Shown: positions 6,706-13,753 of the stretch, piece by piece
Layout: each line of letters starts with the position of its first letter
Numbering within the stretch: the first letter of the stretch is position 1
NCBI GenBank assembly: GCA_029240815.1
Contig: JARDZO010000034.1
Span: forward strand, 1 to 29,780
Source: Brevibacillus sp.
Lineage (GTDB): Bacteria; Bacillota; Bacilli; Brevibacillales; Brevibacillaceae
Direction of reading: 5' to 3'
Length of the DNA stretch: 29,780 nt
Notes under the pieces: generated by a model
Databases searched by the model: none
Seen by the model: only the letters and a program-made list of their open reading frames with translations
Told to the model about the DNA's origin: nothing
Program-made: the position numbers and the translations under genes

Positions 6706-7425
6706 TCATTGTGGATTGGTTGTCCAGATGCCTGCTGTCTTGACAAATACCCGATCAGGCAATTGTAGTGTGGCGAGAGCCAGCTCCGCGACGTCCTCGG
6801 GCTGCAGCATACGATGTTCTTCGCCGATCTTCAAGCCAGCATTTGCAGCTAATTCCGTATTCACGGTACTAGGGGTGAGGGCAGTTACCCGGATGTTGTT
6901 TTTCCTCACCTCTTGCAGGACGGACTCAGTAAAGCCCATTACAGCAAATTTGGAAGCACAATACGCAGAGCCGGTTGCAAAACCGCGCTCTCCAGCAGTC
7001 GAAGCGATATTCAGGATCGAACCACTGTTTCGGTCGATCATATCCGGTAAAGCCACATAGGTCATATGGTAGGTTCCATACAAGTTCACCTGGATAATTC
7101 GGTCCCACTCTTCCGGGGGCATCTGGGTGACCGTACCAAAGCTCGCAATCCCCGCATTGTTGATCAAAATATCCAGCGGCCCAAGATCATGCTTGATGTG
7201 ATTGTAGGCAGCGAGAGCCTCATCTCGTTTGGATACGTCTGCAGGAGCATAGCTCGTTTTCGTCTGGAATTGTGTAGAAATCGTAGAAGCGAGCTCTTCC
7301 AAATCAGAGGCCGAGCGGGAGACGAGACCGACACGCACCCCTTCCTTTGCGAGAGCCAGCGCGATGGCTCGTCCGATTCCTTTTCCAGCCCCTGTAATCA
7401 GGGCATTTTTCCCTTTTAGATCCAA
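6706..7425 (-). CDS. Classical short-chain dehydrogenase/reductase (FabG-like)
   Basis: The protein has 239 residues, the normal length of a classical SDR. The cofactor motif TGAGKGIG is at 11-18, followed by SRSASDLEEL, whose Arg favours NADP(H). NNAG is at 89-92, the structural Asn at about 114, and the catalytic Ser142, Tyr155 and Lys159 (SAYCASK) are all present. Such enzymes reduce 3-oxoacyl thioesters or other ketones, or oxidise alcohols; the substrate cannot be told from sequence. The start ATG 7425 has GGAGG six bases upstream. It lies 79 bases downstream of the sigma-54 activator gene on the same strand, without an obvious terminator between, so the two may be co-transcribed. A link with the divergent catabolic operon is possible but unproven. 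Confidence 0.9.
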   Translation of the reverse strand: MDLKGKNALITGAGKGIGRAIALALAKEGVRVGLVSRSASDLEELASTISTQFQTKTSYAPADVSKRDEALAAYNHIKHDLGPLDILINNAGIASFGTVTQMPPEEWDRIIQVNLYGTYHMTYVALPDMIDRNSGSILNIASTAGERGFATGSAYCASKFAVMGFTESVLQEVRKNNIRVTALTPSTVNTELAANAGLKIGEEHRMLQPEDVAELALATLQLPDRVFVKTAGIWTTNPQ

Positions 7426-7504
7426 TGGCTATCCTCCGTTCCAAATAGTCTCGTTCTGGTCATCCCGTAGATAAGGTATCCAGATGAAAGGATTGCCATT
7501 CAAG

Positions 7505-9232
7505 TCATTGATCTCCATCTCCGTGGTTTTTAATGCCGAGCTTGCGAATGTGATATTGGAGGTTTTGACGGGTCGTTCCGAGAATTTTGGCAGCCTTGGT
7601 CACACTCCAGTTGACGCTCTCCAACGTTTGCTGAATCAGACGCTTTTGCGCAGGATTGATCGCGGTTTTGATAGGACGTGTGCTTTTGGTCTTTTGATAG
7701 ATCTCTTGATTCTCCATACTTTGAAAAAAAACTTTTAAATACATGGGGAGGTGCTCTGTATCCAGGAGGACATCGTCCGAATCCGCATTGATGACGAGAT
7801 TGTCGATAGCATGGGCAAGCTCACGTATATTTCCGGGCCAACGGTAATGAAGCAATATTTGCTGCAATTCCCGGGTCAGGCTCTTGATTTGTTTGCTCAG
7901 CTTTCTGCTGGAGGTGAGGATAAAATAATCGATGAGAACTTCTAGATCTTCTACGCGATCACGCAAGGGCGGGATCAATAGACTTGTGCGGGCAATTCGG
8001 TAATAGAGGTCGGAACGTAGCTTTTGGTTTTCGATCAATTTTTTCGGATCTTCGTTGGAGGCACTAATGATTTTGCAGTGAATCGGCGTGACGGAATTGG
8101 TACCGAGTCTCCTGATTTCCCGTTCCTCGAGGACGCGAATGAGCTTGGATTGCAGCATGAGCGGCATGGAATTGATCTCGTCCAAAAAGAGGGTGCCGTC
8201 CTGCGCATGCTCGAATAGCCCCATTTGGTTGGTCGCGCCAGTGAATGCACCTTTGACTGTGCCGAACAAGGTACTTTCGAGTAAGTTTTCCGGAATGGCG
8301 GCACAGTTGATCGCGACAAATGGACTGCTCGCCCGTTTGCTGTAATTGTGAATGCTTTGCGCAAATAATTCCTTCCCCGTCCCGGTTTCACCGACAATCA
8401 GCACATCGGTCTGGTGGGCGGCGATATTTTGCGCTTCTCGAATGATCTTTTTGAGGGCAGGGCTTTTTCCTTTGATATTGTCAAAGGTGTATGTCGTTCC
8501 GTTATGAAGCACTCTCTTCTCAAAGGTGCTCGGGATGATGATGTTTCGTTTGACTTCGATCGTTTCATCCAGCAAATGCTTTAGGTGAAAGTCGTTGATG
8601 CTAATGGAAAAGACGGCGAGAGCCTGATTGTCTTTGATAATCGGATAAGAGCTGTATTTCACAGGCTGAGTGATGTTTGCGATACAAGAATGCACACCGT
8701 ATCGGCTGATGATCGGCTTGCGCGTTTGCAGGACACGTTGGTGCTCGGAAAGCTTTGGATCGTAGTATTTATAGGCATCCCACAAATATTTGCCGACCAT
8801 CTCCTCTTGCTTCATTCCCTCCAGTTTTTCCTGCGCCTTATTGTACAAAAGTACCTTTCCTTCCGAATCACTCAGCACAATTCCCTCGTTCATGGATTGG
8901 AGAATTTCCTCATAGCAAACGAGTTTGAGCTGCTGCTGCCGGGCGACATCCGTAGCGCAATTGAGCAAAAGGATTTGGAGGTTTTGCTCGTTTTGCGCAA
9001 ACAGATGTCTTTGCAGCAAATATTCTTTGCTGTCTTTACCCTGGATGGAAAGGGACGGTTTTGCTTTCTTTGCTGTCGGAAGAGACAACGCTGAGAAGAC
9101 GTTTTCCCCTGTTCGCAACGGGAAAAGTTCAGCCACAGATTCATCAAACCAGAGTGCATCGTCACTGTCATCGGCAATGATTACGTGTTCCGCGAAGCTC
9201 TTTAGCAACTGACCCAGCGCTGTTGCAATCAT
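7505..9232 (-). CDS. Sigma-54-dependent PAS/AAA+ activator, RocR type
   Basis: The protein has 575 residues. The first 100 or so form an unassigned sensory segment. Residues about 104-220 are a PAS domain (LQSMNEGIVLSDSEGKVLLYN). Residues about 253-480 form the AAA+ domain with Walker A GETGTGKE (281-288), the sigma-54-contacting loop GAFTGA (328-333) and Walker B TLFLDEI (347-353). The C-terminus is a Fis-type helix-turn-helix (VTKAAKILGTTRQNLQYHIRKLGI). LDEINSMPLMLQSKLIRVLEE is characteristic of the RocR/BkdR-like activators of amino-acid catabolism in Bacillota. The start ATG 9232 has AGGAGG six bases upstream. A consensus sigma-54 promoter lies in the divergent intergenic region, so this protein very probably activates the adjacent ten-gene operon when its PAS or N-terminal domain senses the pathway substrate. 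Confidence 0.93.
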   Translation of the reverse strand: MIATALGQLLKSFAEHVIIADDSDDALWFDESVAELFPLRTGENVFSALSLPTAKKAKPSLSIQGKDSKEYLLQRHLFAQNEQNLQILLLNCATDVARQQQLKLVCYEEILQSMNEGIVLSDSEGKVLLYNKAQEKLEGMKQEEMVGKYLWDAYKYYDPKLSEHQRVLQTRKPIISRYGVHSCIANITQPVKYSSYPIIKDNQALAVFSISINDFHLKHLLDETIEVKRNIIIPSTFEKRVLHNGTTYTFDNIKGKSPALKKIIREAQNIAAHQTDVLIVGETGTGKELFAQSIHNYSKRASSPFVAINCAAIPENLLESTLFGTVKGAFTGATNQMGLFEHAQDGTLFLDEINSMPLMLQSKLIRVLEEREIRRLGTNSVTPIHCKIISASNEDPKKLIENQKLRSDLYYRIARTSLLIPPLRDRVEDLEVLIDYFILTSSRKLSKQIKSLTRELQQILLHYRWPGNIRELAHAIDNLVINADSDDVLLDTEHLPMYLKVFFQSMENQEIYQKTKSTRPIKTAINPAQKRLIQQTLESVNWSVTKAAKILGTTRQNLQYHIRKLGIKNHGDGDQ

Positions 9233-9277
9233 CTCATACCTCCTGATGTCTGATAATGTTTGGGGCGTTAAAGGCGC

Positions 9278-9295
9278 AAATAGTTTTTACTATTT
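9278..9295. repeat. Inverted repeat AAATAGT-N4-ACTATTT
   Basis: Perfect seven-base arms around TTTT, 45 bases upstream of the activator gene and about 210 bases before the sigma-54 promoter. It could be an autoregulatory operator or a distal enhancer site. Confidence 0.35.
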
Positions 9296-9400
9296 TAAAT
9301 AATGGCAAAATGAATGTACACGAGATTTTCATGAATTGCAAATGGGGATGGGACACTTCTGCAAAAAATCAGGGCGGAAAATAGAAAGAAGGGGAGCAGC

Positions 9401-9490
9401 ATGAAGGGACATGGAATCCCTTGCTATGACAAAGATATTCTGACGCGATTCCCCTCGCATTTGATCGAAAACAGCAAGCGAAAAAAATAA
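9401..9490 (+). CDS. Possible 29-residue ORF upstream of the sigma-54 promoter
   Basis: ATG 9401 follows GAAGGGGAG at about 9387-9395 with a normal spacing. The frame encodes MKGHGIPCYDKDILTRFPSH then nine residues ending in KRKK. It sits upstream of the -24/-12 promoter, so it would need another promoter, and its first codons overlap a candidate enhancer repeat. There is no homology I recognise; it may be chance. Confidence 0.2.
   Translation: MKGHGIPCYDKDILTRFPSHLIENSKRKK
9404..9422 (+). promoter_or_regulatory. Candidate upstream activator site (AAGGGA-N7-TCCCTT)
   Basis: A perfect six-base inverted repeat whose centre lies about 90 bases before the -24 element, the usual distance for an enhancer-binding protein. 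Two TGCAAA copies (9337-9342 and 9360-9365) lie a little further upstream. The binding protein would be the divergent PAS/AAA+ activator. Inference. Confidence 0.35.
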
Positions 9491-9501
9491 AAAAGAAGCA
9501 T

Positions 9502-9518
9502 TTGGCACGGTCCTTGCT
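9502..9518 (+). promoter_or_regulatory. Sigma-54 (-24/-12) promoter of the catabolic operon
   Basis: TTGGCAC at 9502-9508, five bases, then TTGCT at 9514-9518. The invariant GG (9504-9505) and GC (9516-9517) have the exact consensus spacing TGGCAC-N5-TTGCW. The start of transcription would be near 9529, about 100 bases before the first gene. Together with the divergent GAFTGA activator this is a high-confidence assignment. Confidence 0.88.
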
Positions 9519-9627
9519 ACTTACGTTTGGCGACTCACAAAGACAGAGGTGCCAGGGATAGGAGGAGGTTACTATACACCACGAATGACAAAAGCAGACA
9601 GCATGGACTTGAAAGGGGAAAAGGCAA

Positions 9628-10149
9628 ATGGGTACAAACCGTACCGAGATGAATCCGAGCAGTGAGCAGTTGGTGGACCGGGATGCATTCCGGAACATCG
9701 TCGGTCATTTTACGAGTGGGGTTACCATCATTACAACGAGGCAGGATGAAACCAATTGGGGCATTACCGCGAGCGCATTTTCATCCGTTTCCCTCGATCC
9801 ACCGATGGTACTGGTGTGTGTGAACCAAAATACCGGCACATGCCACGCGATCTCAAAGGCGAAGAAATTTGGAGTCAATATTCTACAGGAAAAACAAGGG
9901 GATCTGGCACGCAAGTTCGCACAACCCCAGACCGATAAGTTTCAGGGAACCGACATTGAATACGGAGAGCTAGAAGTCCCGTTGATCCAAGACGTACTCG
10001 CACATTTTGAATGCCGCGTCGTGGAAGAAGTAACGGGAGGAACACATAGCGTCTTTCTAGCGGAAGTCCAGAGTGCGGTGGCTTATGAGAATGCGCCACT
10101 GACCTACTATCGTGGAAAGTTCGGGCGATTCGACGAAACTGGCAAATAA
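9628..10149 (+). CDS. Flavin reductase (HpaC-type partner of the monooxygenase)
   Basis: The protein has 173 residues of the flavin-reductase-like, FMN/FAD-binding split-barrel family. The N-terminal FRNIVGHFTSGVTIITTR and the following GITASAFSSVSLDPPMVLVCVN (about residues 46-67) are the classic family blocks; the second contacts flavin. FGVNILQEKQGDLARKFA is also typical. The HpaC-style GDH motif is changed to GTH (GGTHSVFLAEV). It would reduce FAD with NAD(P)H and hand FADH2 to the oxygenase encoded 43 bases downstream. The start ATG 9628 is preceded by AAAGGGG. It is the first gene after the sigma-54 promoter. A role as reductase component of this oxygenase is inferred from adjacency and is standard for two-component systems. 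Confidence 0.9.
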   Translation: MGTNRTEMNPSSEQLVDRDAFRNIVGHFTSGVTIITTRQDETNWGITASAFSSVSLDPPMVLVCVNQNTGTCHAISKAKKFGVNILQEKQGDLARKFAQPQTDKFQGTDIEYGELEVPLIQDVLAHFECRVVEEVTGGTHSVFLAEVQSAVAYENAPLTYYRGKFGRFDETGK

Positions 10150-10192
10150 CTAAGATTCAACAGACCGAGTGTAAAAATGAGGAGGATGCGCG

Positions 10193-11662
10193 ATGGCATT
10201 GATGACAGGCAAGCAATATAAAGAGTCTTTGAATGATGGACGCGAGGTGTACATCAACGGGGAACGAGTAAAGAACATAGCAGAGCATCCAGCTTTTCAA
10301 CCGATCATCGAGACGAAAGCGCGTATGTACGACATGAACCATGAAGCGCGTTATGCGGACGTTTGCACAACGAAGCTAGAAGACGGCGAAACCATCTGCC
10401 GTGCTTATAAGCTGCCAAAAGCCAAAGAGGATCTGACAGCCATCCGCACCTATGTGGATACGGTGCTGGATGACTTGGGTGGCGTCGTGTACCGGGTAGG
10501 CGATGAGACAATCGGTGAAATGTGGTCCCTGTACGACGCACAAGACCGTCTGAACGAAATCGATCCGACGTATGCCGAGAATATTAAAAACCACGTAGAC
10601 CGAATCGCTCGCCTGGACTTGTTCCACGTATCGGCCAACACAGATCCAAAAGGGGATCGAAGCAAGCTGTTTGAAGGAAAAGCAGCAGGAACCTTGTTGC
10701 ATGTGGTAGAGGAAAATGACAAAGGAATCGTCGTTCGCGGAGCCAAGTTTGAGACTGCTGCCGCCTACGCACACCAGGCGTTTGTAAAGCCAACCATTTC
10801 AAACTGGACAGATCAAAGCATGACGCCGTATGCATGTGGCTTCATTGCTGACATGGGTGCGCCCGGTCTCAAGCATATCTGCCGGACCCCGCTCTCAACA
10901 GGCAAAAACCCCGTGGATTATCCGCTGTCGACTCGCTTTGATGAGATTGATACGCTGCTCGTTTTCGATGACGTCTTGATTCCTTGGGAAAACGTTTTGT
11001 TCCACGGCAATCTGGAGTCTGCTCAATATATTCGAAAGACCGTTCACCGCTACTCGGCCTTTAACTATGTCTTGCGTCTGCAACGTCGAGCAGATTTCTT
11101 ACTAGGTACTGCGCTGTTGAACGTGGAGCAAACGGGACTGACGAAGATTCCGGCCGTCCAAGAAAAAATCTCCCAGCTCATTTGCTACAGGGAAACAATC
11201 AATGCTCATTTGACTGCAGCTGTCGCGAATGCACAAAAAAGCGCAGGTGGACTGATGATGCCGAACCAGTCTCTGTTGTATACAGGCCGCCTCTATGCGT
11301 TGACCAACTTCCCGAAAATGGCCCATCTGTGCCGGGAGCTCGTCGGCGGTCAGCTCGCAGTCACCCCTGATTCTGCGACCATCACTGATCCGCAAATTAA
11401 AGAATACATCGATCAATACTACACGCTAGATGGCGGTTGGACCCCAGAGAAGCGCACGAAATTGCTCTACTTCGCACGCGATCTTCTGAATTCCGCATAT
11501 GGAGGGCATCAGATTACATTTGAACTGTTTGCGCAAGCGCCACCTTTTGCACAATACATGGCCGCATTTAACCATTTTGATCTGAACCCGGTTCGCGACA
11601 TGGTTACGAAGGCCGCCCATCTCGAAACGGACGCAAAAGCAGAATTGGCCATGCAAAAATAG
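10193..11662 (+). CDS. HpaB-family FADH2-dependent monooxygenase, non-canonical active site
   Basis: The protein has 489 residues with all structural blocks of the 4-hydroxyphenylacetate 3-monooxygenase family: N-terminal GKQYKESLNDGREVYINGERV (about 6-26), DPKGDRS (about 151-157), and the flavin-domain segment DYPLSTRFDEIDTLLVFDDV then LIPWENVL. Compared with Escherichia coli HpaB as I recall it, Arg113 is kept (Arg101 here), but Tyr117 (GRTPDY) becomes Glu105 (YRVGDE) and His155 (NHAIVNP) becomes Ser147 (VSANTDP). Those residues bind and activate the phenol hydroxyl, so a non-phenolic substrate is likely. AGGAGG lies seven bases before ATG 10193. FADH2 would come from the preceding reductase, and FAD from the following synthetase. 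It inserts one oxygen from O2; in this gene context a heteroaromatic or cyclic amide precursor fits. Automatic annotation will call it HpaB. Confidence 0.9.
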   Translation: MALMTGKQYKESLNDGREVYINGERVKNIAEHPAFQPIIETKARMYDMNHEARYADVCTTKLEDGETICRAYKLPKAKEDLTAIRTYVDTVLDDLGGVVYRVGDETIGEMWSLYDAQDRLNEIDPTYAENIKNHVDRIARLDLFHVSANTDPKGDRSKLFEGKAAGTLLHVVEENDKGIVVRGAKFETAAAYAHQAFVKPTISNWTDQSMTPYACGFIADMGAPGLKHICRTPLSTGKNPVDYPLSTRFDEIDTLLVFDDVLIPWENVLFHGNLESAQYIRKTVHRYSAFNYVLRLQRRADFLLGTALLNVEQTGLTKIPAVQEKISQLICYRETINAHLTAAVANAQKSAGGLMMPNQSLLYTGRLYALTNFPKMAHLCRELVGGQLAVTPDSATITDPQIKEYIDQYYTLDGGWTPEKRTKLLYFARDLLNSAYGGHQITFELFAQAPPFAQYMAAFNHFDLNPVRDMVTKAAHLETDAKAELAMQK

Positions 11663-11780
11663 ACGAGACAAAAAGGAAGGAGCAAGGGCTGATTTGACCG
11701 GTTAGAAAAAGTATGGGGAGATAAGAGGATGCGGTTATGGATGACGTATCCGCTACGGTAGGAACAAAGGAGTGGTCTAC

Positions 11781-12326
11781 ATGCAAGTGCACACTGCCGG
11801 TACGTGCAAGCTATCTGCATCAGTCATGACGATAGGCGCATTGGATGGGGTACATCGGGGGCATCAAGCGCTGATCTGCCAAGCACGAAAACGCGCATTG
11901 GTGTTGGGAGTACCTTTGGTTGTGTATACATTTGATCCGCCGCCGAGGGTCTTCTTTCAACAGGCGATGCAGTTGACCACGATCGAAGAAAAGCTTCACA
12001 GGCTAGAGTACCTGTCAGTCGATCATGTCGTCGTGGCTGGGTTTGATGCCGAGTATTCTACGCGAGAAGGAAGCTCGTTTCTTAGGGAGCTGCGAGACTT
12101 GCATCCGCTGGAAATTTGGGTAGGGCACGACTTTCGGTTTGGGAGCAATAGAGGGGGAGACATCAACACCTTGCGAGAGTCGTTTCCGGTCAACGTGCTA
12201 GACTCTATTCTTTGCTCTTCTGGAGAGATTATCTCATCGAGCCGCATCCGCGCTCTCCTCATGCAAGATCGACACCTTCAAGCGGAACAGCTGTTAGGTT
12301 GGCAGACCGTACAAGCGAATGGATAA
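11781..12326 (+). CDS. Stand-alone FAD synthetase (FMN adenylyltransferase) domain
   Basis: The protein has 181 residues from ATG 11781, with AAAGGAG (11766-11772) eight bases upstream; an in-frame GTG at 11772 overlaps that site and is unlikely. It corresponds to the N-terminal half of RibF/RibC. It shows IGALDGVHRGHQALI (usual 'GxFDGVHxGHQ'), VVYTFDPPPR, WVGHDFRFG and ISSSRIR, the nucleotide-binding signatures of the adenylyltransferase. The C-terminal riboflavin kinase domain of the normal ~310-residue bifunctional enzyme is entirely absent, and no frame for it follows. It should convert FMN and ATP to FAD, supplying the two-component oxygenase encoded just upstream. The gap of 118 bases to the oxygenase gene has no terminator. 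A dedicated FAD supply gene in a catabolic operon is unusual. Confidence 0.85.
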   Translation: MQVHTAGTCKLSASVMTIGALDGVHRGHQALICQARKRALVLGVPLVVYTFDPPPRVFFQQAMQLTTIEEKLHRLEYLSVDHVVVAGFDAEYSTREGSSFLRELRDLHPLEIWVGHDFRFGSNRGGDINTLRESFPVNVLDSILCSSGEIISSSRIRALLMQDRHLQAEQLLGWQTVQANG

Positions 12327-12329
12327 AGC

Positions 12330-12343
12330 CTGTTTGTAAACAG
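12330..12343 (+). repeat. Inverted repeat CTGTTT-GT-AAACAG
   Basis: A short perfect inverted repeat just after the FAD-synthetase stop. It lacks the central CG of a catabolite-response element. Its role is unknown; it may be an operator or an mRNA processing hairpin. Confidence 0.2.
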
Positions 12344-12385
12344 AGTGTTGGCTGGATGAGCAAATGGCTAAGGAGTGGATGATAA

Positions 12386-13666
12386 GTGCTCGAACAACAA
12401 AAACAAAAAGCAGATCTGATCATCGCAAATGCTTCCCAGGTCGTAACGTGCCAGGGGGATCAAGCGAATTCGGTCGGACTCATCACAGATGGTTGGGTGG
12501 CAATAGCTGGGGAGAAGATCATTGCTGTAGGAGACCGTGAGAGCGTCCTCGCGCAGATCGATTCAAGCAAAGCTCTTGTCATCGATGCGACCCAGAAAGT
12601 AGTGGCGCCCGGTTTTGTCGACAGTCATACGCATGCCGTATTTGGTGGATCGCGAGTGAGAGAGTACGCAGCAAAAATGACAGTGAGTGACCCAGAGAAA
12701 TTAAAGCAGATGGGCATCCAGACAGGCGTGCAGGTATCCGTCGACATGACCAGGCAGTCCAGCTTGGAGGAGCTGTTTGAATCTGCGCAGGGAAGACTGA
12801 ATCGAATGCTGCAGGCAGGTACGACGACGGTGGAAATCAAGACTGGATATGGCTTCAACACCATCGATGAGCTGCGAATGCTCGATGTGAATGCGCTCCT
12901 GCACCAGGAGCTCGAGATGGATGTGATTAGTACGTTTTTGGGGGCGCACGGTTGGCCGAAAGACATGCCAAAAGAAACGTACATGGATATCGTCATCGAA
13001 GAAATGATTCCACTAGTCAGCGAACGCAAGCTGGCAACGTTCTGCGATGTCTGGTGCGAGGACAGCCATTTTGATGCAAAAGAATCGGCGCGTATTTTGG
13101 AAGCGGGCCTAAAGGCAGGTTTACTCCCGAAAATTCATACGGATGCCTACTCTTATATTTACGGTTCAGATCTCGCAGCAGATATGCAAGTGATCTCAGC
13201 AGACCACTTGAATTACACGCCTCCCGCAGTGATGCGCAAGCTGGCCGAGGCGGGAGTCCCCGGTGTGATCATGCCTGCTCTGGATTTTGCGGTCAAGCAC
13301 AAAAAGCCGTTTGATGCCCGAGCGATGATTGATTCAGGGATGACAGTAGCACTGGCCACCGACCTGTGTCCGGCCTGCTGGACGGAATCCATGCAGTTTG
13401 TCATGATGCTCGCTTGCCGTCTGTATGCCTTGTCACCGGCCGAGTCGATCCGTGCTGCCACGATCGGAAGTGCGAAGGCACTTGGCTTGGCACATGACCG
13501 CGGCTCCATCGAAATAGGCAAACTGGCTGATCTGCAAATTTGGGATACGCCTACCTATGAGAATGTCATCTACTGGTTAGGGAGCAACGTCGTCGAGCAA
13601 GTCATCAAGCGTGGAAAAGTGGTGGTAAACCAGACAAGGACGCCTGCCCAGCTCGCTTGGCATTAA
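12386..13666 (+). CDS. Imidazolonepropionase (HutI)-like amidohydrolase, altered catalytic motif
   Basis: The protein has 426 residues, the length of HutI. GTG 12386 follows AAGGAG (12370-12375). The metal-dependent amidohydrolase ligands are present: His81 and His83 (VDSHTHAVFGGSR), His251 and Asp326. Substrate-binding positions of HutI are also kept: Arg90 in FGGSR, Tyr155 in KTGYG, His188 in GAHGWP and His274 in SADHL. Two conserved HutI features are lost. The HADE motif reads HTDA (251-254), replacing the Glu proposed as general base. The GGGI loop is replaced by TGVQ. The segment after the metal Asp reads DLCPACW rather than DxNPGS. It probably hydrolyses a cyclic amide such as an imidazolone or hydantoin-like ring made by the upstream oxygenase, but not necessarily 4-imidazolone-5-propionate; no hutH or hutU accompanies it. 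Confidence 0.88.
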   Translation: MLEQQKQKADLIIANASQVVTCQGDQANSVGLITDGWVAIAGEKIIAVGDRESVLAQIDSSKALVIDATQKVVAPGFVDSHTHAVFGGSRVREYAAKMTVSDPEKLKQMGIQTGVQVSVDMTRQSSLEELFESAQGRLNRMLQAGTTTVEIKTGYGFNTIDELRMLDVNALLHQELEMDVISTFLGAHGWPKDMPKETYMDIVIEEMIPLVSERKLATFCDVWCEDSHFDAKESARILEAGLKAGLLPKIHTDAYSYIYGSDLAADMQVISADHLNYTPPAVMRKLAEAGVPGVIMPALDFAVKHKKPFDARAMIDSGMTVALATDLCPACWTESMQFVMMLACRLYALSPAESIRAATIGSAKALGLAHDRGSIEIGKLADLQIWDTPTYENVIYWLGSNVVEQVIKRGKVVVNQTRTPAQLAWH

Positions 13667-13693
13667 GAAAACGATAAACCATCATCGCGCATG

Positions 13694-13721
13694 AACTCAT
13701 AAGCGTTTGTACTTATCAGTT
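13694..13721 (+). repeat. Imperfect inverted repeat between two operon genes
   Basis: AACTCATAAG and CTTATCAGTT form ten-base arms (one mismatch) with an eight-base loop in the 87-base gap between the amidohydrolase and peptidase genes. There is no T-run, so this is not a terminator. It may stabilise or process the mRNA, or be an operator. Confidence 0.4.
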
Positions 13722-13753
13722 CTTACACGTTTAAAAAAGAGAGGATGGGTACG

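Noticed and set aside
8585..9094. Plus-strand ORF of 169 codons
   Set aside because: Antisense shadow of the activator gene; no domain and no ribosome binding site.
10193..11662. Aromatic 4-hydroxyphenylacetate degradation cluster
   Set aside because: No ring-cleavage dioxygenase or downstream hpa genes, and the phenol-binding residues of the oxygenase are missing.
11728..11760. Ten-codon ORF (MRLWMTYPLR) between the oxygenase and FAD-synthetase genes
   Set aside because: A purine-rich stretch precedes it, but it is too short and unremarkable to call.
12330..12343. Catabolite-response element
   Set aside because: The inverted repeat lacks the central CG and flanking consensus of cre sites.
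12386..13666. Histidine-utilisation (hut) operon
   Set aside because: There is no HutH, HutU or HutG gene nearby and key HutI residues are changed.
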